The notes under the pieces: generated by a model
Database searches by the model: none
Seen by the model: only the letters and a program-made list of their open reading frames with translations
Told to the model about the DNA's origin: nothing
Shown: piece after piece, positions 8,728-18,856 of the stretch
Position numbering within the stretch: position 1 is the first letter of the stretch
Layout: each line of letters begins with the position of its first letter
Position numbers and translations under genes: made by a program
Assembly: GCF_017163705.1 (NCBI RefSeq)
Contig: NZ_JAFIWB010000035.1
Coordinates: 1-42,817 of the forward strand
Source of the DNA: Xanthomonas bonasiae
GTDB lineage: Bacteria; Pseudomonadota; Gammaproteobacteria; Xanthomonadales; Xanthomonadaceae
Length of the DNA: 42,817 nt
Direction: 5' to 3'

Positions 8728-10068
8728 TCAGCGGATCAGGTACTGGTTGATCAGGTTCTCGTAGGCTTCCTGGCGGCCGCTGACCTGCTTGGGCGCGCCG
8801 GCCTTGGCCGCGTGCGCCGCCAGGTCCGCCAGCGTGCTGCTGCCGGCCGCGAACGCCGCGCCGGCGCCGCTGTCGAAGCTGCTGTAGCGCTCGGCGCGCC
8901 ACTGCTCCAGCGGCGAGGCCGTCAACAGCGCATGGGCCACTTCCAGCCCGCGCGCGAACGCGTCCATGCCGCCGATGTGCGCCAGGAACAGATCCTGCGG
9001 ATCGGACGACTCGCGCCGCACCTTGGCGTCGAAGTTCAGCCCGCCCGGCGCCAGCCCGCCCTGGCGCAGCACCACCAGCATCGCCCCGACCGTGTCGTAC
9101 AGGTCGGTCGGGAACTGGTCGGTGTCCCAGCCGTTCTGCGGGTTGCCGCGGTTGGCGTCGATGCTGCCCAGCAACCCGGCATCGCTGGCGACCTGCAGGT
9201 CGTGCTCGAAGCTGTGGCCCGACAGCGTGGCGTGGTTGGCCTCGATGTTGAGCTTGAAATCCTGGTCCAGGCCGTGCTGGCGCAGGAAGCCGATCACCGT
9301 GGCGCTGTCGAAGTCGTACTGGTGCTTCATCGGCTCCATCGGCTTGGGCTCGATCAGGAAATTGCCGGTGAAGCCGATGCTGCGGCCGTAGTCGCGGGCG
9401 ATGGTCAGAAAGCGCGCCATGTTGTCCTGCTCGCGCTTCATCTGCGTGTTGTGCAGGCTGGCATAGCCTTCGCGGCCGCCCCAGAACACGTAGTTCTCCC
9501 CGCCCAGCTCGACCGTGGCCTCCAGCGCCGCCTTGACCTGCACCGCCGCGCGCGCGACCACGTCGAAGTCGGGATTGGTCGAGGCGCCGTTCATGTAGCG
9601 CGGATGCGAGAACAGGTTGGCGGTGCCCCACAACAGCTTGATGCCGGTGTCGGCCTGGCGCTGCTTGGCGATGCCGACCATGTGCTTGAGGTTCTTCTCG
9701 TACTGGCCGACCTCGTCGGCGTCCGGCGCCAGGTCGATATCGTGGAAGCAGTAGTACGGCACGCCGAGCTTGGTGAAGAACTCGAACGCCGCATCGGCCT
9801 TGGCCTCGGCGCGGCCCAACGCGTCGTTGCCGGCGTCCCACGGATAGGCGCGCGTGCCCGGGCCGAACGGATCGGCGCCGTTGCCGCAGAAGCTGTGCCA
9901 GTACGCCACCGCGAAGCGCAGGTGCTCGGCCATGGTCTTGTCGCCGATGCGCTTGTTCGCGTCGTAGACCTTGAAGGCGAGCGGGTTGTCCGAGGCCTTG
10001 CCTTCGAACGCGATGCGGCCGATGCCCGGGAAGTATTCCTTGGCGCCGATGTAGACGGAGTTGCTCAT
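8728..10068 (-). CDS. xylA: Xylose isomerase
   Basis: This 446-residue cytosolic enzyme interconverts D-xylose and D-xylulose with two divalent metals. It starts [19 protein letters not shown] and carries the family signatures VFWGGREGY and [10 protein letters not shown], as well as the segment [17 protein letters not shown] and the early block [14 protein letters not shown]. Length agrees with class II enzymes (about 440 residues). It lies 39 bp after xylB and 90 bp before the symporter. In this locus it handles xylose taken from xyloglucan side chains. Confidence 0.97.
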   Translation of the reverse strand: MSNSVYIGAKEYFPGIGRIAFEGKASDNPLAFKVYDANKRIGDKTMAEHLRFAVAYWHSFCGNGADPFGPGTRAYPWDAGNDALGRAEAKADAAFEFFTKLGVPYYCFHDIDLAPDADEVGQYEKNLKHMVGIAKQRQADTGIKLLWGTANLFSHPRYMNGASTNPDFDVVARAAVQVKAALEATVELGGENYVFWGGREGYASLHNTQMKREQDNMARFLTIARDYGRSIGFTGNFLIEPKPMEPMKHQYDFDSATVIGFLRQHGLDQDFKLNIEANHATLSGHSFEHDLQVASDAGLLGSIDANRGNPQNGWDTDQFPTDLYDTVGAMLVVLRQGGLAPGGLNFDAKVRRESSDPQDLFLAHIGGMDAFARGLEVAHALLTASPLEQWRAERYSSFDSGAGAAFAAGSSTLADLAAHAAKAGAPKQVSGRQEAYENLINQYLIR

Positions 10069-10107
10069 GACGAAGTCCTGGTGTGCGTTTGCGGGGGAAA
10101 AAGTGGA

Positions 10108-11601
10108 TCAGCCGGCGTAGAGCGGGCCAATGGCGTGCAAGTGCTTCAAGAAGGTCTGGTAGTGCGCCTGGTACTGCGCGCCGCGTTGCGGATCGGGCTG
10201 CGCCGACAGCGTCGCCTCGTCCTGCTGGTGCTGCAGCACGACCTCGGCCAGGCTGGCCTGGTCGCCCTGCGCGTGGCCGTCGGCCCACAGCGCCTGCAGC
10301 GCGGCGCCGAACGCGGCCCCCTCCGCCTGCGCCGGCACGTGCACCGGCAAGCCGAACAGGTCGGCGATCAGCTGCCGCCAGCCGGCGCTCTTGCTGCCGC
10401 CGCCGGTGACGTAGATCGAATCGAACGCCAGCCCGGCATCGACGAAGGCGTCGAAGCCGTTGCGCAGGCTGTAGGTGGCGCCTTCCATCGCCGCGCGGTA
10501 GAAATGCGCCGGCGTGGTGTTGTGCAGGTCCATGCCGGTCATGCAGCCGCGCGCGGCCGGCAGGTTCGGGGTGCGCTCGCCGTTGAAGAACGGCAGCAAC
10601 ACCAGCCCGCCGGCGCCGGGCGCGGTGGCCTCGAGCAAGGCCTCGCCCTGCCCGGTCTTGATCCCGAACAGGCGCGAGATGGTCTCGGTGGCCACGGTGC
10701 AGTTCATCGTGCAGATCAACGGCAGCCAGCCGCCGCTGGACGAGCAGAACGCGGCCCAGCGCGCGGCATCGTCGACCACCGGACGATCGGCGTACGCGAA
10801 CAGCGTGCCGGAGGTGCCCAGGCTCATCGTCAGCCGTCCCGGCACCACGTTGCCAGTGCCGATCGCGGCCATCATGTTGTCGCCGCCGCCGGTGGCCACG
10901 CGCACGTCGCGCGGCAGGCCCAGGGTCTGCGCCGCGGCCGCGGACAGAACGAAGGTGGTCTCGGTCGGCACCAGCGGCGGCAGCGCCGCAGCCAGGTCGC
11001 GCTGCGGATCGATCGCCTGCAGCAGCGGCGCCGACCACTGCCGGGTGCGCACGTCCAGCCAGCCGCTGCCGGAGGCGTCGCCGAACTCGGTGTAGCGCTC
11101 GCCGGTGAGCCAGAAATTGACGTAGTCGTGCGGCAGCAGCACCGAGGTCATCGCGGTGTAGGCGTCGCTGCGGTGCTTGCGCGTCCACGGCAGCTTGGAG
11201 GCGGTGTAGCCGGCCAGGATCGGGTTGCCGGCCAGCTCCACGCAGCGCTGTTCGCCGCCGGCGGCCTGCATGATCTCCTCGCACTCCAGCTGGGTGCTGG
11301 TGTCGCACCACAGCTTGACCGGTGCGGTGACCTGCCCTTGCGCATCCACCGGCACGAAGCCGTGCTGCTGCCCGGACACCGAAATCGCGCGCACCTGCGC
11401 ACGCTGCTCGGCGGTCAGCGCGGCGAAGCAGGCGACGATGCCGTCGATCCACCACTGCGCCTGCTGCTCGCGGGTGCCGTCGTCGCGGCTGATCAGTTCC
11501 AGCGCATGGCCGTGCGTGGCGACCACGCGGCGGCTGTCCGCATCGTAGGCCAGCAGCTTGACGCTCTGCGTGCCCACGTCCAGGCCGATGTACAGACTCA
11601 T
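10108..11601 (-). CDS. xylB: Xylulokinase
   Basis: This 497-residue FGGY-family kinase phosphorylates D-xylulose to xylulose 5-phosphate. The N-terminal phosphate motif is YIGLDVGTQSVKLLAYD. The catalytic-base region is FGDASGSGWLD, and the C-terminal ATPase half carries GGGSKSAGWRQLIADLFG. The ATG overlaps the GH95 stop codon by four bases, which sets the start and shows that side-chain hydrolysis and xylose metabolism are made from one transcript. The large frame upstream is the antisense-like shadow of the GH95 gene. Confidence 0.96.
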   Translation of the reverse strand: MSLYIGLDVGTQSVKLLAYDADSRRVVATHGHALELISRDDGTREQQAQWWIDGIVACFAALTAEQRAQVRAISVSGQQHGFVPVDAQGQVTAPVKLWCDTSTQLECEEIMQAAGGEQRCVELAGNPILAGYTASKLPWTRKHRSDAYTAMTSVLLPHDYVNFWLTGERYTEFGDASGSGWLDVRTRQWSAPLLQAIDPQRDLAAALPPLVPTETTFVLSAAAAQTLGLPRDVRVATGGGDNMMAAIGTGNVVPGRLTMSLGTSGTLFAYADRPVVDDAARWAAFCSSSGGWLPLICTMNCTVATETISRLFGIKTGQGEALLEATAPGAGGLVLLPFFNGERTPNLPAARGCMTGMDLHNTTPAHFYRAAMEGATYSLRNGFDAFVDAGLAFDSIYVTGGGSKSAGWRQLIADLFGLPVHVPAQAEGAAFGAALQALWADGHAQGDQASLAEVVLQHQQDEATLSAQPDPQRGAQYQAHYQTFLKHLHAIGPLYAG

Positions 11602-13985
11602 TGCCGCACCAGCCGATCGTCGTGCAAACCCAGTTCCATCGTCGCTCCAGGAGAAAGATCGGCGGTCAGGGTCTGCCCGCCGTAAACCAAAGTGTAGTGC
11701 CCGCCACGCTCGCTGCTCAGTCGCGCATGCTGCAGGCGGCCATCGCGCCAGGCCAGATCGACGCCGGCCGCGCCGCGCACGCGCAACCCGCGCACCTGCC
11801 CCTGCGGCCAGGCCTGCGGCAGCGCCGGCAACAGCCAGATGCTGTCGCCCCAACTCTGCAGCAGCATTTCGGTGATGCCGGCGGTGCCGCCGAAGTTGCC
11901 GTCGATCTGGAACGGCGGATGCGCGTCGAACAGGTTCGGATAGGTACGCTCGGGCGCCAGCAGCATCGCCAGAATACGATGCGCGTGCTCGCCGTCGTGC
12001 AGTCGCGCCCACAGGTTCAGGCGCCAGCCGAGGCCCCAGCCGGTAGCGCTATCACCGCGGATCTGCAGCGAGCGCCGCGCCGCGGCGGCCAACTCGGGGG
12101 TGTCGCGCAGGTTGATCTGGCTGGACGGATGCAGCGCATACAGATGCGAGACGTGGCGATGGTGGATTTCCGGGGCCTGCATGTCCCAGTCCTGCTGCCA
12201 CTCCTGCAGCTGCCCGGCGTCGCCGATGCGGTCCGGCGGCAGCTGCGCGCGCAACGCCGCCAGGCGCTCGCCGAAGGCCGCGTCCACGCCCAGCAAGCGG
12301 CCCATTTTGATGCACTGCGCAAAAAGATCGCGCAACAATTGCGCATCCATCGCCGGGCCGGCGCACAGCGCGGCGCCGAACGGATGCCGGTTCTCCGGCG
12401 ACATCGATGGGTTGGTCACCATCGCGCCGGTCTGCGGATCGCGCACCAGGGTGGCGACGAAGAACTCGGCCGCGCCCTTGAACAGCGGATAGATGCGCTG
12501 CAGGTAGGCGCGATCGCGGCCGTAGTCCCAGCGGTCCCACAGCTGTTGCAGCAGCCAGACGCCGCCCATCGGCCACAGGCTCCACTTCACCCCGTCGACC
12601 GGCCCGGCCTGGCGCCACAGGTCGGTGTTGTTGTGCACCACCCAGCCTGGCGCGGCGTACATCGCCCGCGCGGTGCGGGCGCCGGTTTCGGCGAGATCGA
12701 ACAGCATGGCTTCCAGCGGTTCCACGCATTCGTGCAGCGCGTTGGCCTCGCTGGGCCAGTAGTTCATCTCGGTGTTGATGTTGACCGTGTATTTGCTCTC
12801 CCACGGCGGCTGCATCAGGTCGTTCCAGACGCCTTGCAGGTTGGCCGGCTGGCTGCCCGGCCGCGAGCTGCTGATCAGCAGGTAACGGCCGTACTGGTGG
12901 TAGAGCGCGGCCAGTGCCGGATCGTTGCCGTCGGCGTAGCGTTGCACGCGCTCGTCGGTAGGCAGCTGCGCGGCAGCGCTGCCGCCCAGGTCGATCGCCA
13001 CCCGGCGGAACAGGCGCCGGTGTTCGGCCAGATGCCGCTGCAGCAACTGCGCATAGGGCAGCGCCGCCGCCTTGCGCAGTTGCGCGGCGCTGAGCGCCAG
13101 CGGATCGCCGCCGACGTCGTCGTAGCGCCGGTAGCTGGTGGCCGCGGTCAGCAGCAGCACCACCTCGTCGGCGCCTTCGATGCGGATCCGCCCGCGCTCG
13201 ATGCGGGTCTGGCCGCCAGTGGCCTGCGGCAGCACGCGCAACGCGAAGCGCAGTCCCCCCTCGATGCCGGCGAAACCGGCGTTGCGCCCGGCAAACAGCA
13301 ACGCGCCCTGCTCTTCGGTGACCTCGCCGGCCTGCGGGCTGTCGATGCCGATGCGCAGCGAGATGCGGCCGGGGTGATCGCAGGACAGGCGCACCACGAT
13401 GCACTGTTCGGTCGGCGAGACGAACACCTGGCGGACATGCGTGGCGTCGCCCGAGACAAAGCGGGTGCTGGCCACCGCCGTGTCCAGATCGAGTTCGCGC
13501 CGATAGCCGTCGATGCCGTCGGCACGGTCGTAGTCGAGCAGCAGGTCGGCCAGCGGCTGGTACGGCATCTGCTTGCGCGGGCGCGACAGCATCGTCGCGT
13601 CGGCCAATGCCTCGGCCTCGGCATAGCGGCCGGCGAAGATCAGTGCGCGCACCTGCGGCAACGCCGCCAACGCCTCCGGCGAGGTCGCATCGTAGGGCTG
13701 GCCCGCATACAGCGTGTCTTCGTTCAACTGCAGGCGCTCGTGGGCGATGCCGCCCCAGACCATCGCACCGAGCCGGCCGTTGCCGAGCGGCAGCGCCTCC
13801 ACCCATTGCGTGGCCGGGCGCGGATACCACAGCTGCAGCGCGGCAGGTTCGGCGGCGGTCGCCGGTACCGGCACGCGCGCGGCACCGGCATCGGCAGCGA
13901 GCGCAGCGCCCGGCACGGCGAGACCGGCGACCAGGCCGCCGCCGATCGCCTTGCACAGCTCGCGGCGGGTCAGCGCGATGCTCAC
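11598..13985 (-). CDS. GH95 alpha-L-fucosidase (or alpha-L-galactosidase), Tat-exported
   Basis: This 795-residue periplasmic glycosidase removes terminal alpha-1,2-L-fucosyl units, in this context from xyloglucan side chains. The GH95 catalytic pieces known from Bifidobacterium AfcA are visible: N402 and N404 in NINTEMNYW, the acid E531 in SMSPEN, and the base D695 in DGNFGG. The N-terminus TRRELCKAIGGG followed by a hydrophobic stretch to ALA is a twin-arginine signal, unusual for a glycosidase of this type. The start is a GTG (VSIALTRREL) with GGGGA eight bases before it. The gap of 184 bp to the GH31 gene upstream has only a small 6-bp hairpin at 14062-14078. Confidence 0.92.
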   Translation of the reverse strand: MSIALTRRELCKAIGGGLVAGLAVPGAALAADAGAARVPVPATAAEPAALQLWYPRPATQWVEALPLGNGRLGAMVWGGIAHERLQLNEDTLYAGQPYDATSPEALAALPQVRALIFAGRYAEAEALADATMLSRPRKQMPYQPLADLLLDYDRADGIDGYRRELDLDTAVASTRFVSGDATHVRQVFVSPTEQCIVVRLSCDHPGRISLRIGIDSPQAGEVTEEQGALLFAGRNAGFAGIEGGLRFALRVLPQATGGQTRIERGRIRIEGADEVVLLLTAATSYRRYDDVGGDPLALSAAQLRKAAALPYAQLLQRHLAEHRRLFRRVAIDLGGSAAAQLPTDERVQRYADGNDPALAALYHQYGRYLLISSSRPGSQPANLQGVWNDLMQPPWESKYTVNINTEMNYWPSEANALHECVEPLEAMLFDLAETGARTARAMYAAPGWVVHNNTDLWRQAGPVDGVKWSLWPMGGVWLLQQLWDRWDYGRDRAYLQRIYPLFKGAAEFFVATLVRDPQTGAMVTNPSMSPENRHPFGAALCAGPAMDAQLLRDLFAQCIKMGRLLGVDAAFGERLAALRAQLPPDRIGDAGQLQEWQQDWDMQAPEIHHRHVSHLYALHPSSQINLRDTPELAAAARRSLQIRGDSATGWGLGWRLNLWARLHDGEHAHRILAMLLAPERTYPNLFDAHPPFQIDGNFGGTAGITEMLLQSWGDSIWLLPALPQAWPQGQVRGLRVRGAAGVDLAWRDGRLQHARLSSERGGHYTLVYGGQTLTADLSPGATMELGLHDDRLVRQ

Positions 13986-14169
13986 TTTGCGTCCCCGCCC
14001 GCATGCGGCGGACGCCAGCGCCGCCACGCGCTGCGGGTGCAGGCCGCCCGCGCGCACCGGACCCGGACCGAATCCGGGCGCGCAGCGGCACCGCTCGTGC
14101 CGCAAACGCGCCGCAGCGCCGCCCGCGTCACGCCGCCGCCCATGCCCGGGTTGCCGCGCACCTCGGCCA

Positions 14170-17070
14170 TCACTTCGCCTTGCTGCCCTTGTTGCGCTTG
14201 GCGCCCTTCGCCGCCTTGCGCGCGACGCTCAGGCTCTTGCCGCTGTATTGCACGCTGGCGTCGGCCTTGGGCTCCAGCGCCCCGGTCTCCTCGCGCACGC
14301 CATCGACGAAGCGCACGTTGATGGTGCGCTTGGCCAGCATGCCCGGCCAGCTGCCCTCGCGCGCGCCGATGGTCAGCACGCCCTTGGCCTGGTTCCAGCT
14401 CAGCGGAATGCGGCTGAACTCGCCCTTCTCGTAGCCATAGCCCTTGCCGTCGTCCTCGTACAGCGAGAACTGGCCGTCGGCGCCGGTGTAGACGACCACG
14501 GTCAGCGGCGCGTTCGGCACCTCGTCCACGTATTGCTGCACGGTGGTGGTGGGCACGATGGCCCCGGCGCGCACGAACAGCGGCATGCGCTCCAGCGGCG
14601 CGGCGGCGTCGATGCTCTGGCCGCCGTCGTAGCGCTTGCCGCTGTTGAAGTCGATCCACGAGGTCCCGGCCGGCAGGTAGACCTGGCGCGAGGTGGCGCC
14701 GAAACGGGTCACCGGCGCGACCAGGAAGGCCGGCCCGAACAGGTACTCGTCGTTGATGTCGGCGACCTTGGGATCGTGCGGGAAGTCCATCGGCAGGCCG
14801 CGCATCATCACCCCGTCGTGGTGATAGGTATCGCCGGCGAGCGTGTAGATGTACGGCAACAGCGCATACCGCAGGCGGCTGTAGTACGCCATGCTCGCAT
14901 AGTACGGCGTGCCTTCCGGGGCGATGTTCCAGATCTCGCGGAACGGGAACTGGCCGTGCGAGCGGAACAGCGGCACGAACGCGCCGAACTGGAACCAGCG
15001 CGTGTTGAGCTCGCGCCATTCGCTCTGGTGCGCCGGGTCCTGGTCCTCGTAGCGCTTCTCCACCGCGAAACCGCCGATGTCGAAGGTCCAGTTCGGCAGG
15101 CCGGACATGGAGACGTTGACGCCGGCGGAGATCTGGTCGCGCATGTCGTCCCAGCGCGAGACGATGTCGCCGCTCCACACCGCCACCGCATTGCGCTGGG
15201 TGCCGGCATAGCCCTTGCGCGAGAGGATGAACACGCGCTTGCCGTCGGCGGCGCGGTCGCCGGCATAGACGCCGTGGGTGTGCGGCAACGGGTAGGAATT
15301 GAAGAACTCGGTGGACGGGCCGAGCGCGGTCGGCGTGGTGCGCGCCTTGCGCTCGCCGATGTCCAGGTTGGAGTGCACGTCCGGCTCGTCGGCATCCATC
15401 CACCACGCATCGAAGCCCTTGCTGTTGAGCTTGTCGTTGATCTGCCGCCAGTAGATCGCCTGCGCGTCGGCCGAATACGGGTCGTAGAACGAGTTCTTGT
15501 AGCCCTTGCCGATCCAGTCCAGTTCGCCGACTTCGACGTTGCGCCTGTACATGTGCCCGGCGGCGTCGAGTTCCTTGTAGTTGGCGGTGGTCGGATAGAA
15601 CTTCGGCCAGATCGAGATCATGATCTGCGCGTGCATGTCGTGCACCGACTTGACCATGCCATCCGGATCGGGGAAGTGGGCCTTGTCGAAGTCGTGCGAA
15701 CCCCACGCGTTCTCCGGCCAGTACGACCAGTCGAGCACGATGTTGTCGATCGGCAGCTTGCGCTTGCGGTACTCGGCCAGCGCGGCGACCAGTTCGTCCT
15801 GGCTCTTGTAGCGCTCGCGGCTCTGCCAGAAACCGTAGGCCCACTTCGGCAGCAGCACCGCCTTGCCGGTCAGTTCGCGATAGCCGGCGATGACCTGGTC
15901 GGCGTCGGCGCCGGCGACGAAGTAGTAGTCGATCATCTGTCCGGCCTCGGACCACAGCGACAGGTCCTTGGCCTCGGCCGCCGGCAGCGGGTCGCGGTGC
16001 AGCAGCGCGATGTAGCTTGGATCGATCAGGTCCCACTCGACCTTGATCTTGTGGCGCTGGCCCGGCTGCAGCGCGAGGGTGAACTCGTTGTGCCACGGGT
16101 TCCAGTTCTGGCGCCAGCGGTCGACCACCAGCTTGCCGTCGACCCACAGCTTGGCGTACTCGCTGGAGTACAGCGAGAAGCTGTGCTCGCCGCCGCTCCT
16201 GGCCTCGATCTCGCCTTCCCAGCTGACCTGCATGCGGCTCTTGTCGCTGGGCTTGGCCTTGGCCGGGAACTTGGCCAGGTCCTTGATGTACTGGTAGTTG
16301 AGCTCCTTCTCGCGGCGCTCCAGCACCTGCTTGCCGTTGACCGAATAACGCGCGGTCAGCGCGCCCGGCTTGCCCTTGGCGTCGTACAGCTTCAGCGACG
16401 CCGGCAGCGGCTGCAGGCCGCGCGGGTCGCCCATGCGGGTGATCGAATTGTTGTCCCACAGGATGCCGTAGTTGCGGCTGGACACCAGGTACGGCACCGC
16501 CAGGTCGATATTGCTCTGCAGCAGTTCGACGTTGTGGCCCTTCTGGTTCATCCAGCCCTGCTGGTGCTGGCCGAAGCCGTAGAAGGCCTCGTCGTCGGGC
16601 GAGGCGAAGCGCTGGCGCGTGCTCAGATAGGATTTGCCCTCCACCTTCAGCGGCGCGAAGCTGCGCCCGCCCGCCACTTCCGCCAGCAGCGGCTTGCCGT
16701 CGGCATCGGCGAAACTGACATGGCCGTCGCGCGTGGACACCTGCGCGGTGACCTTGGCGGTCTTGATCCGCACCGTGTCGCCCTGCTCGTCGAACTGGTA
16801 GGCGGTGTCGCCCTGTACCGGCACCCGCATCAGGCTCGGGGTGCGCTTGAAATCGCCGTCCGGATCGGCGCTGACGCGGATGATGCCGCTGTCCACCACC
16901 TGCAGCCGTACCGGCGCGGCGCCCTTGGCGCTGGGACGCACGGTGACGCCATCGGCGTCCTTCTTCACTTCCTGCGCATTCGCGCCGGCGGCGAGCAGCG
17001 CCAGCGACAAGGCCAGCAGGCGCGGCAGCGGCTTCATCGCCAGGCGGACGGGACGGTTCGCGTTGTACAT
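14170..17070 (-). CDS. GH31 alpha-xylosidase with PA14 insert
   Basis: This 966-residue enzyme removes non-reducing alpha-1,6-xylosyl residues from xyloglucan oligosaccharides. A Sec signal peptide ends at AAGANA. A PA14-like module is inserted at about 230-380 (SGGEHSFSLYSSEYAKLWVDG), as in the Cellvibrio Xyl31A type. The GH31 catalytic nucleophile is D559 in WWMDADEPD, and the acid/base is D635 in WSGDIVSRWDD. The start MYNANRPVRL has GAGGGAG six bases upstream; a second ATG 33 bp later would also give a signal peptide. The C-terminus is strikingly lysine-rich (KAAKGAKRNKGSKAK). It lies 53 bp after the GH35 gene. Alpha-glucosidase is the alternative, less likely given the PA14 insert and neighbours. 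Confidence 0.93.
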   Translation of the reverse strand: MYNANRPVRLAMKPLPRLLALSLALLAAGANAQEVKKDADGVTVRPSAKGAAPVRLQVVDSGIIRVSADPDGDFKRTPSLMRVPVQGDTAYQFDEQGDTVRIKTAKVTAQVSTRDGHVSFADADGKPLLAEVAGGRSFAPLKVEGKSYLSTRQRFASPDDEAFYGFGQHQQGWMNQKGHNVELLQSNIDLAVPYLVSSRNYGILWDNNSITRMGDPRGLQPLPASLKLYDAKGKPGALTARYSVNGKQVLERREKELNYQYIKDLAKFPAKAKPSDKSRMQVSWEGEIEARSGGEHSFSLYSSEYAKLWVDGKLVVDRWRQNWNPWHNEFTLALQPGQRHKIKVEWDLIDPSYIALLHRDPLPAAEAKDLSLWSEAGQMIDYYFVAGADADQVIAGYRELTGKAVLLPKWAYGFWQSRERYKSQDELVAALAEYRKRKLPIDNIVLDWSYWPENAWGSHDFDKAHFPDPDGMVKSVHDMHAQIMISIWPKFYPTTANYKELDAAGHMYRRNVEVGELDWIGKGYKNSFYDPYSADAQAIYWRQINDKLNSKGFDAWWMDADEPDVHSNLDIGERKARTTPTALGPSTEFFNSYPLPHTHGVYAGDRAADGKRVFILSRKGYAGTQRNAVAVWSGDIVSRWDDMRDQISAGVNVSMSGLPNWTFDIGGFAVEKRYEDQDPAHQSEWRELNTRWFQFGAFVPLFRSHGQFPFREIWNIAPEGTPYYASMAYYSRLRYALLPYIYTLAGDTYHHDGVMMRGLPMDFPHDPKVADINDEYLFGPAFLVAPVTRFGATSRQVYLPAGTSWIDFNSGKRYDGGQSIDAAAPLERMPLFVRAGAIVPTTTVQQYVDEVPNAPLTVVVYTGADGQFSLYEDDGKGYGYEKGEFSRIPLSWNQAKGVLTIGAREGSWPGMLAKRTINVRFVDGVREETGALEPKADASVQYSGKSLSVARKAAKGAKRNKGSKAK

Positions 17071-17095
17071 GTTCACTCCCTCTGTAGCGGGTGAC

Positions 17096-17117
17096 GGCGC
17101 CGCACGCTGGCGGCGCC
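17096..17117 (-). other. Intra-operon hairpin between GH35 and GH31 genes
   Basis: GGCGCCG (17096-17102) and CGGCGCC (17111-17117) pair around an eight-base loop in the 53-bp gap. No T-run is present. It may be a processing or message-stability element. Confidence 0.4.
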
Positions 17118-17123
17118 GAGGTG

Positions 17124-18839
17124 TCAGTAGGTGGCCAGCTTGATCTTCAGCAATTGCGGCACATCGGAGAAATTGACGCCGTAGTCGGTCTGATCGCCGT
17201 TCCAGTTGCGCTGGAACTTCCACTGCGTGTCATCGTAGAAGCCTTCCTCGACGCGGTCGTAGACCATGTTGGCGGTCGCTTCGCTGGCCGGGTGCAGGTT
17301 CACCCGCACGTGGTAGCCGGTGACCAGGAATTCGTCCGGGCCCAGTTCGGCGATCAGCGCCGCGCCGGTCGGCTCGGGATTGCCGGGCGGCGTGCCCTTG
17401 AACCAGAACTGCGGCACGCCGTAGGTGATGGTCGCGCTCCAGCGCGCGTTGAGCCGCAGCTCCTGCACCGGCTGGCCGGGTTCCTCGGCGGTGCCGTGCA
17501 GCTTGCCTTCGGAGGCGGCCTTGGCGAACGGGCGCATGCCCATGCCCACCGCCTTGAAGCCCAGCGCGAACGGCGCCATGGTCGGCTCGTCCACCTTCTT
17601 GGCGCCCAGCGGCCAGTTCGAATAACCGCTGTAGTCGATGCCGAAAGTCGACCAGCCGATGCCGTCGTGGCCGAGCGCGGCGTACAGGTAACGTGCGTAT
17701 TCGGGCCGGTTGCCGGTCTCGGCGACGAACAGCGGGTTGTCCGGCCGCGCGTAGCGATCGAGCACGGTGATGTACGGCGTGTAGTCGGGCAGGTAGATGT
17801 CCGGCGCCAGCAGGTCGATGTGCGGCGCAGCGGCCTTCCACACGTCGAGCACGTTGTCGGTGGGACCGCCGCTGGCGTACTGGCCGGGCTGGCCGGGATT
17901 GAACGGACCGCGCAGTGCCGCGTTGACGTACATCGGCAACGGGTATTCGGCCTTGCCGGCCGCGGCCACCTGGTCGATGAAGTGGCCGATATGCCAGGCG
18001 TGGAAGAACTCGTCGGCGTCGGCGCCGAACACCTGGGCCCAGGTGCCGGGCTGCTTGCCCAGTTTCTGCAGCAGCGCCTCGGGCACCGGTCCGTCGAAGG
18101 CTTTCTGCGCCAGCGGCGAGAAATCGCGCACGCTGCCGTAGGTGCCCGGCTCGTTCTCCGGCTGCACCATCAGCACGGTGCGCTGCGGGTCGGCCTGCTT
18201 GAGGTGCTTCATGAACGCGACGAAGGCCTTGCGATCGGCGTCCAGCGTGGCCGGCGCCAGCGGCGACAGCGACCCCAGCGCCTTGCCGTCGCGGGTGACG
18301 ACCCGCGGGAAACGCACGTTGTCGGTCTTGACCCAGTGCGGCGTATAGGCCGGCCCGTTGTTCTTCCAGGTGCCGAACCACAGCAGCACCAGCCGCACCT
18401 TGTGCGCGCGCGCCTGCGCCAGCAGCGTATCGACGAAGGAGAAATCGAACTTGCCCTCCTCCGGTTCCACCTGCTCCCAGGCGATCGGCACCTGCACGGT
18501 GTTGGGGCCAAGGAACTGCATCGCCGGCCACACCTTTTCCAGGGCGGCGGGATAGTTGCTGGAATTGTTGACCTGCGCGCCGAGAATCAGGAACGGCGCG
18601 CCATCCACCAGCAGCGCGTGCTTGCCGTCCTTGCTGACCAGCTGCGGGATCGGCGCCGGCGCCGCCGGTGCAACGCTGGCCTGGTCGGCAGCGGGCTTGG
18701 CCGCGCCAGGCTTGGCCGCAGCGGCGTCGGGCGGCGCCTGCTCGGGCGCGCACGCCGCCAGGCCAAGCGCGAACGTGGCGGCCAGCAGCGGGTGCCAGCG
18801 GCGGCGTGCGAGGAACGTGCGGGAAGCGAGGGAATGCAT
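17124..18839 (-). CDS. GH35 beta-galactosidase, lipoprotein
   Basis: This 571-residue enzyme cuts terminal beta-1,2-galactosyl units, here from xyloglucan side chains. The N-terminus has a lipoprotein signal with LGLAAC as lipobox, then a long Ala/Pro-rich linker (about 28-65), so the enzyme is probably membrane-anchored in the periplasm. Catalytic residues of clan GH-A are visible: acid/base E230 in QPENEPG and nucleophile E374 in VAETGN. The C-terminal part resembles the accessory domain of Xanthomonas-type GH35 enzymes. It begins 17 bp after the CE20-like gene. The longer frame upstream is a shadow of that gene. Confidence 0.93.
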   Translation of the reverse strand: MHSLASRTFLARRRWHPLLAATFALGLAACAPEQAPPDAAAAKPGAAKPAADQASVAPAAPAPIPQLVSKDGKHALLVDGAPFLILGAQVNNSSNYPAALEKVWPAMQFLGPNTVQVPIAWEQVEPEEGKFDFSFVDTLLAQARAHKVRLVLLWFGTWKNNGPAYTPHWVKTDNVRFPRVVTRDGKALGSLSPLAPATLDADRKAFVAFMKHLKQADPQRTVLMVQPENEPGTYGSVRDFSPLAQKAFDGPVPEALLQKLGKQPGTWAQVFGADADEFFHAWHIGHFIDQVAAAGKAEYPLPMYVNAALRGPFNPGQPGQYASGGPTDNVLDVWKAAAPHIDLLAPDIYLPDYTPYITVLDRYARPDNPLFVAETGNRPEYARYLYAALGHDGIGWSTFGIDYSGYSNWPLGAKKVDEPTMAPFALGFKAVGMGMRPFAKAASEGKLHGTAEEPGQPVQELRLNARWSATITYGVPQFWFKGTPPGNPEPTGAALIAELGPDEFLVTGYHVRVNLHPASEATANMVYDRVEEGFYDDTQWKFQRNWNGDQTDYGVNFSDVPQLLKIKLATY

Positions 18840-18856
18840 GCGGATAGGACTCCGTG

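Noticed and set aside
13714-17094. Plus-strand frame of about 1,100 codons opposite the GH31 gene
   Set aside because: Shadow of a real gene with no recognisable domain and biased composition.
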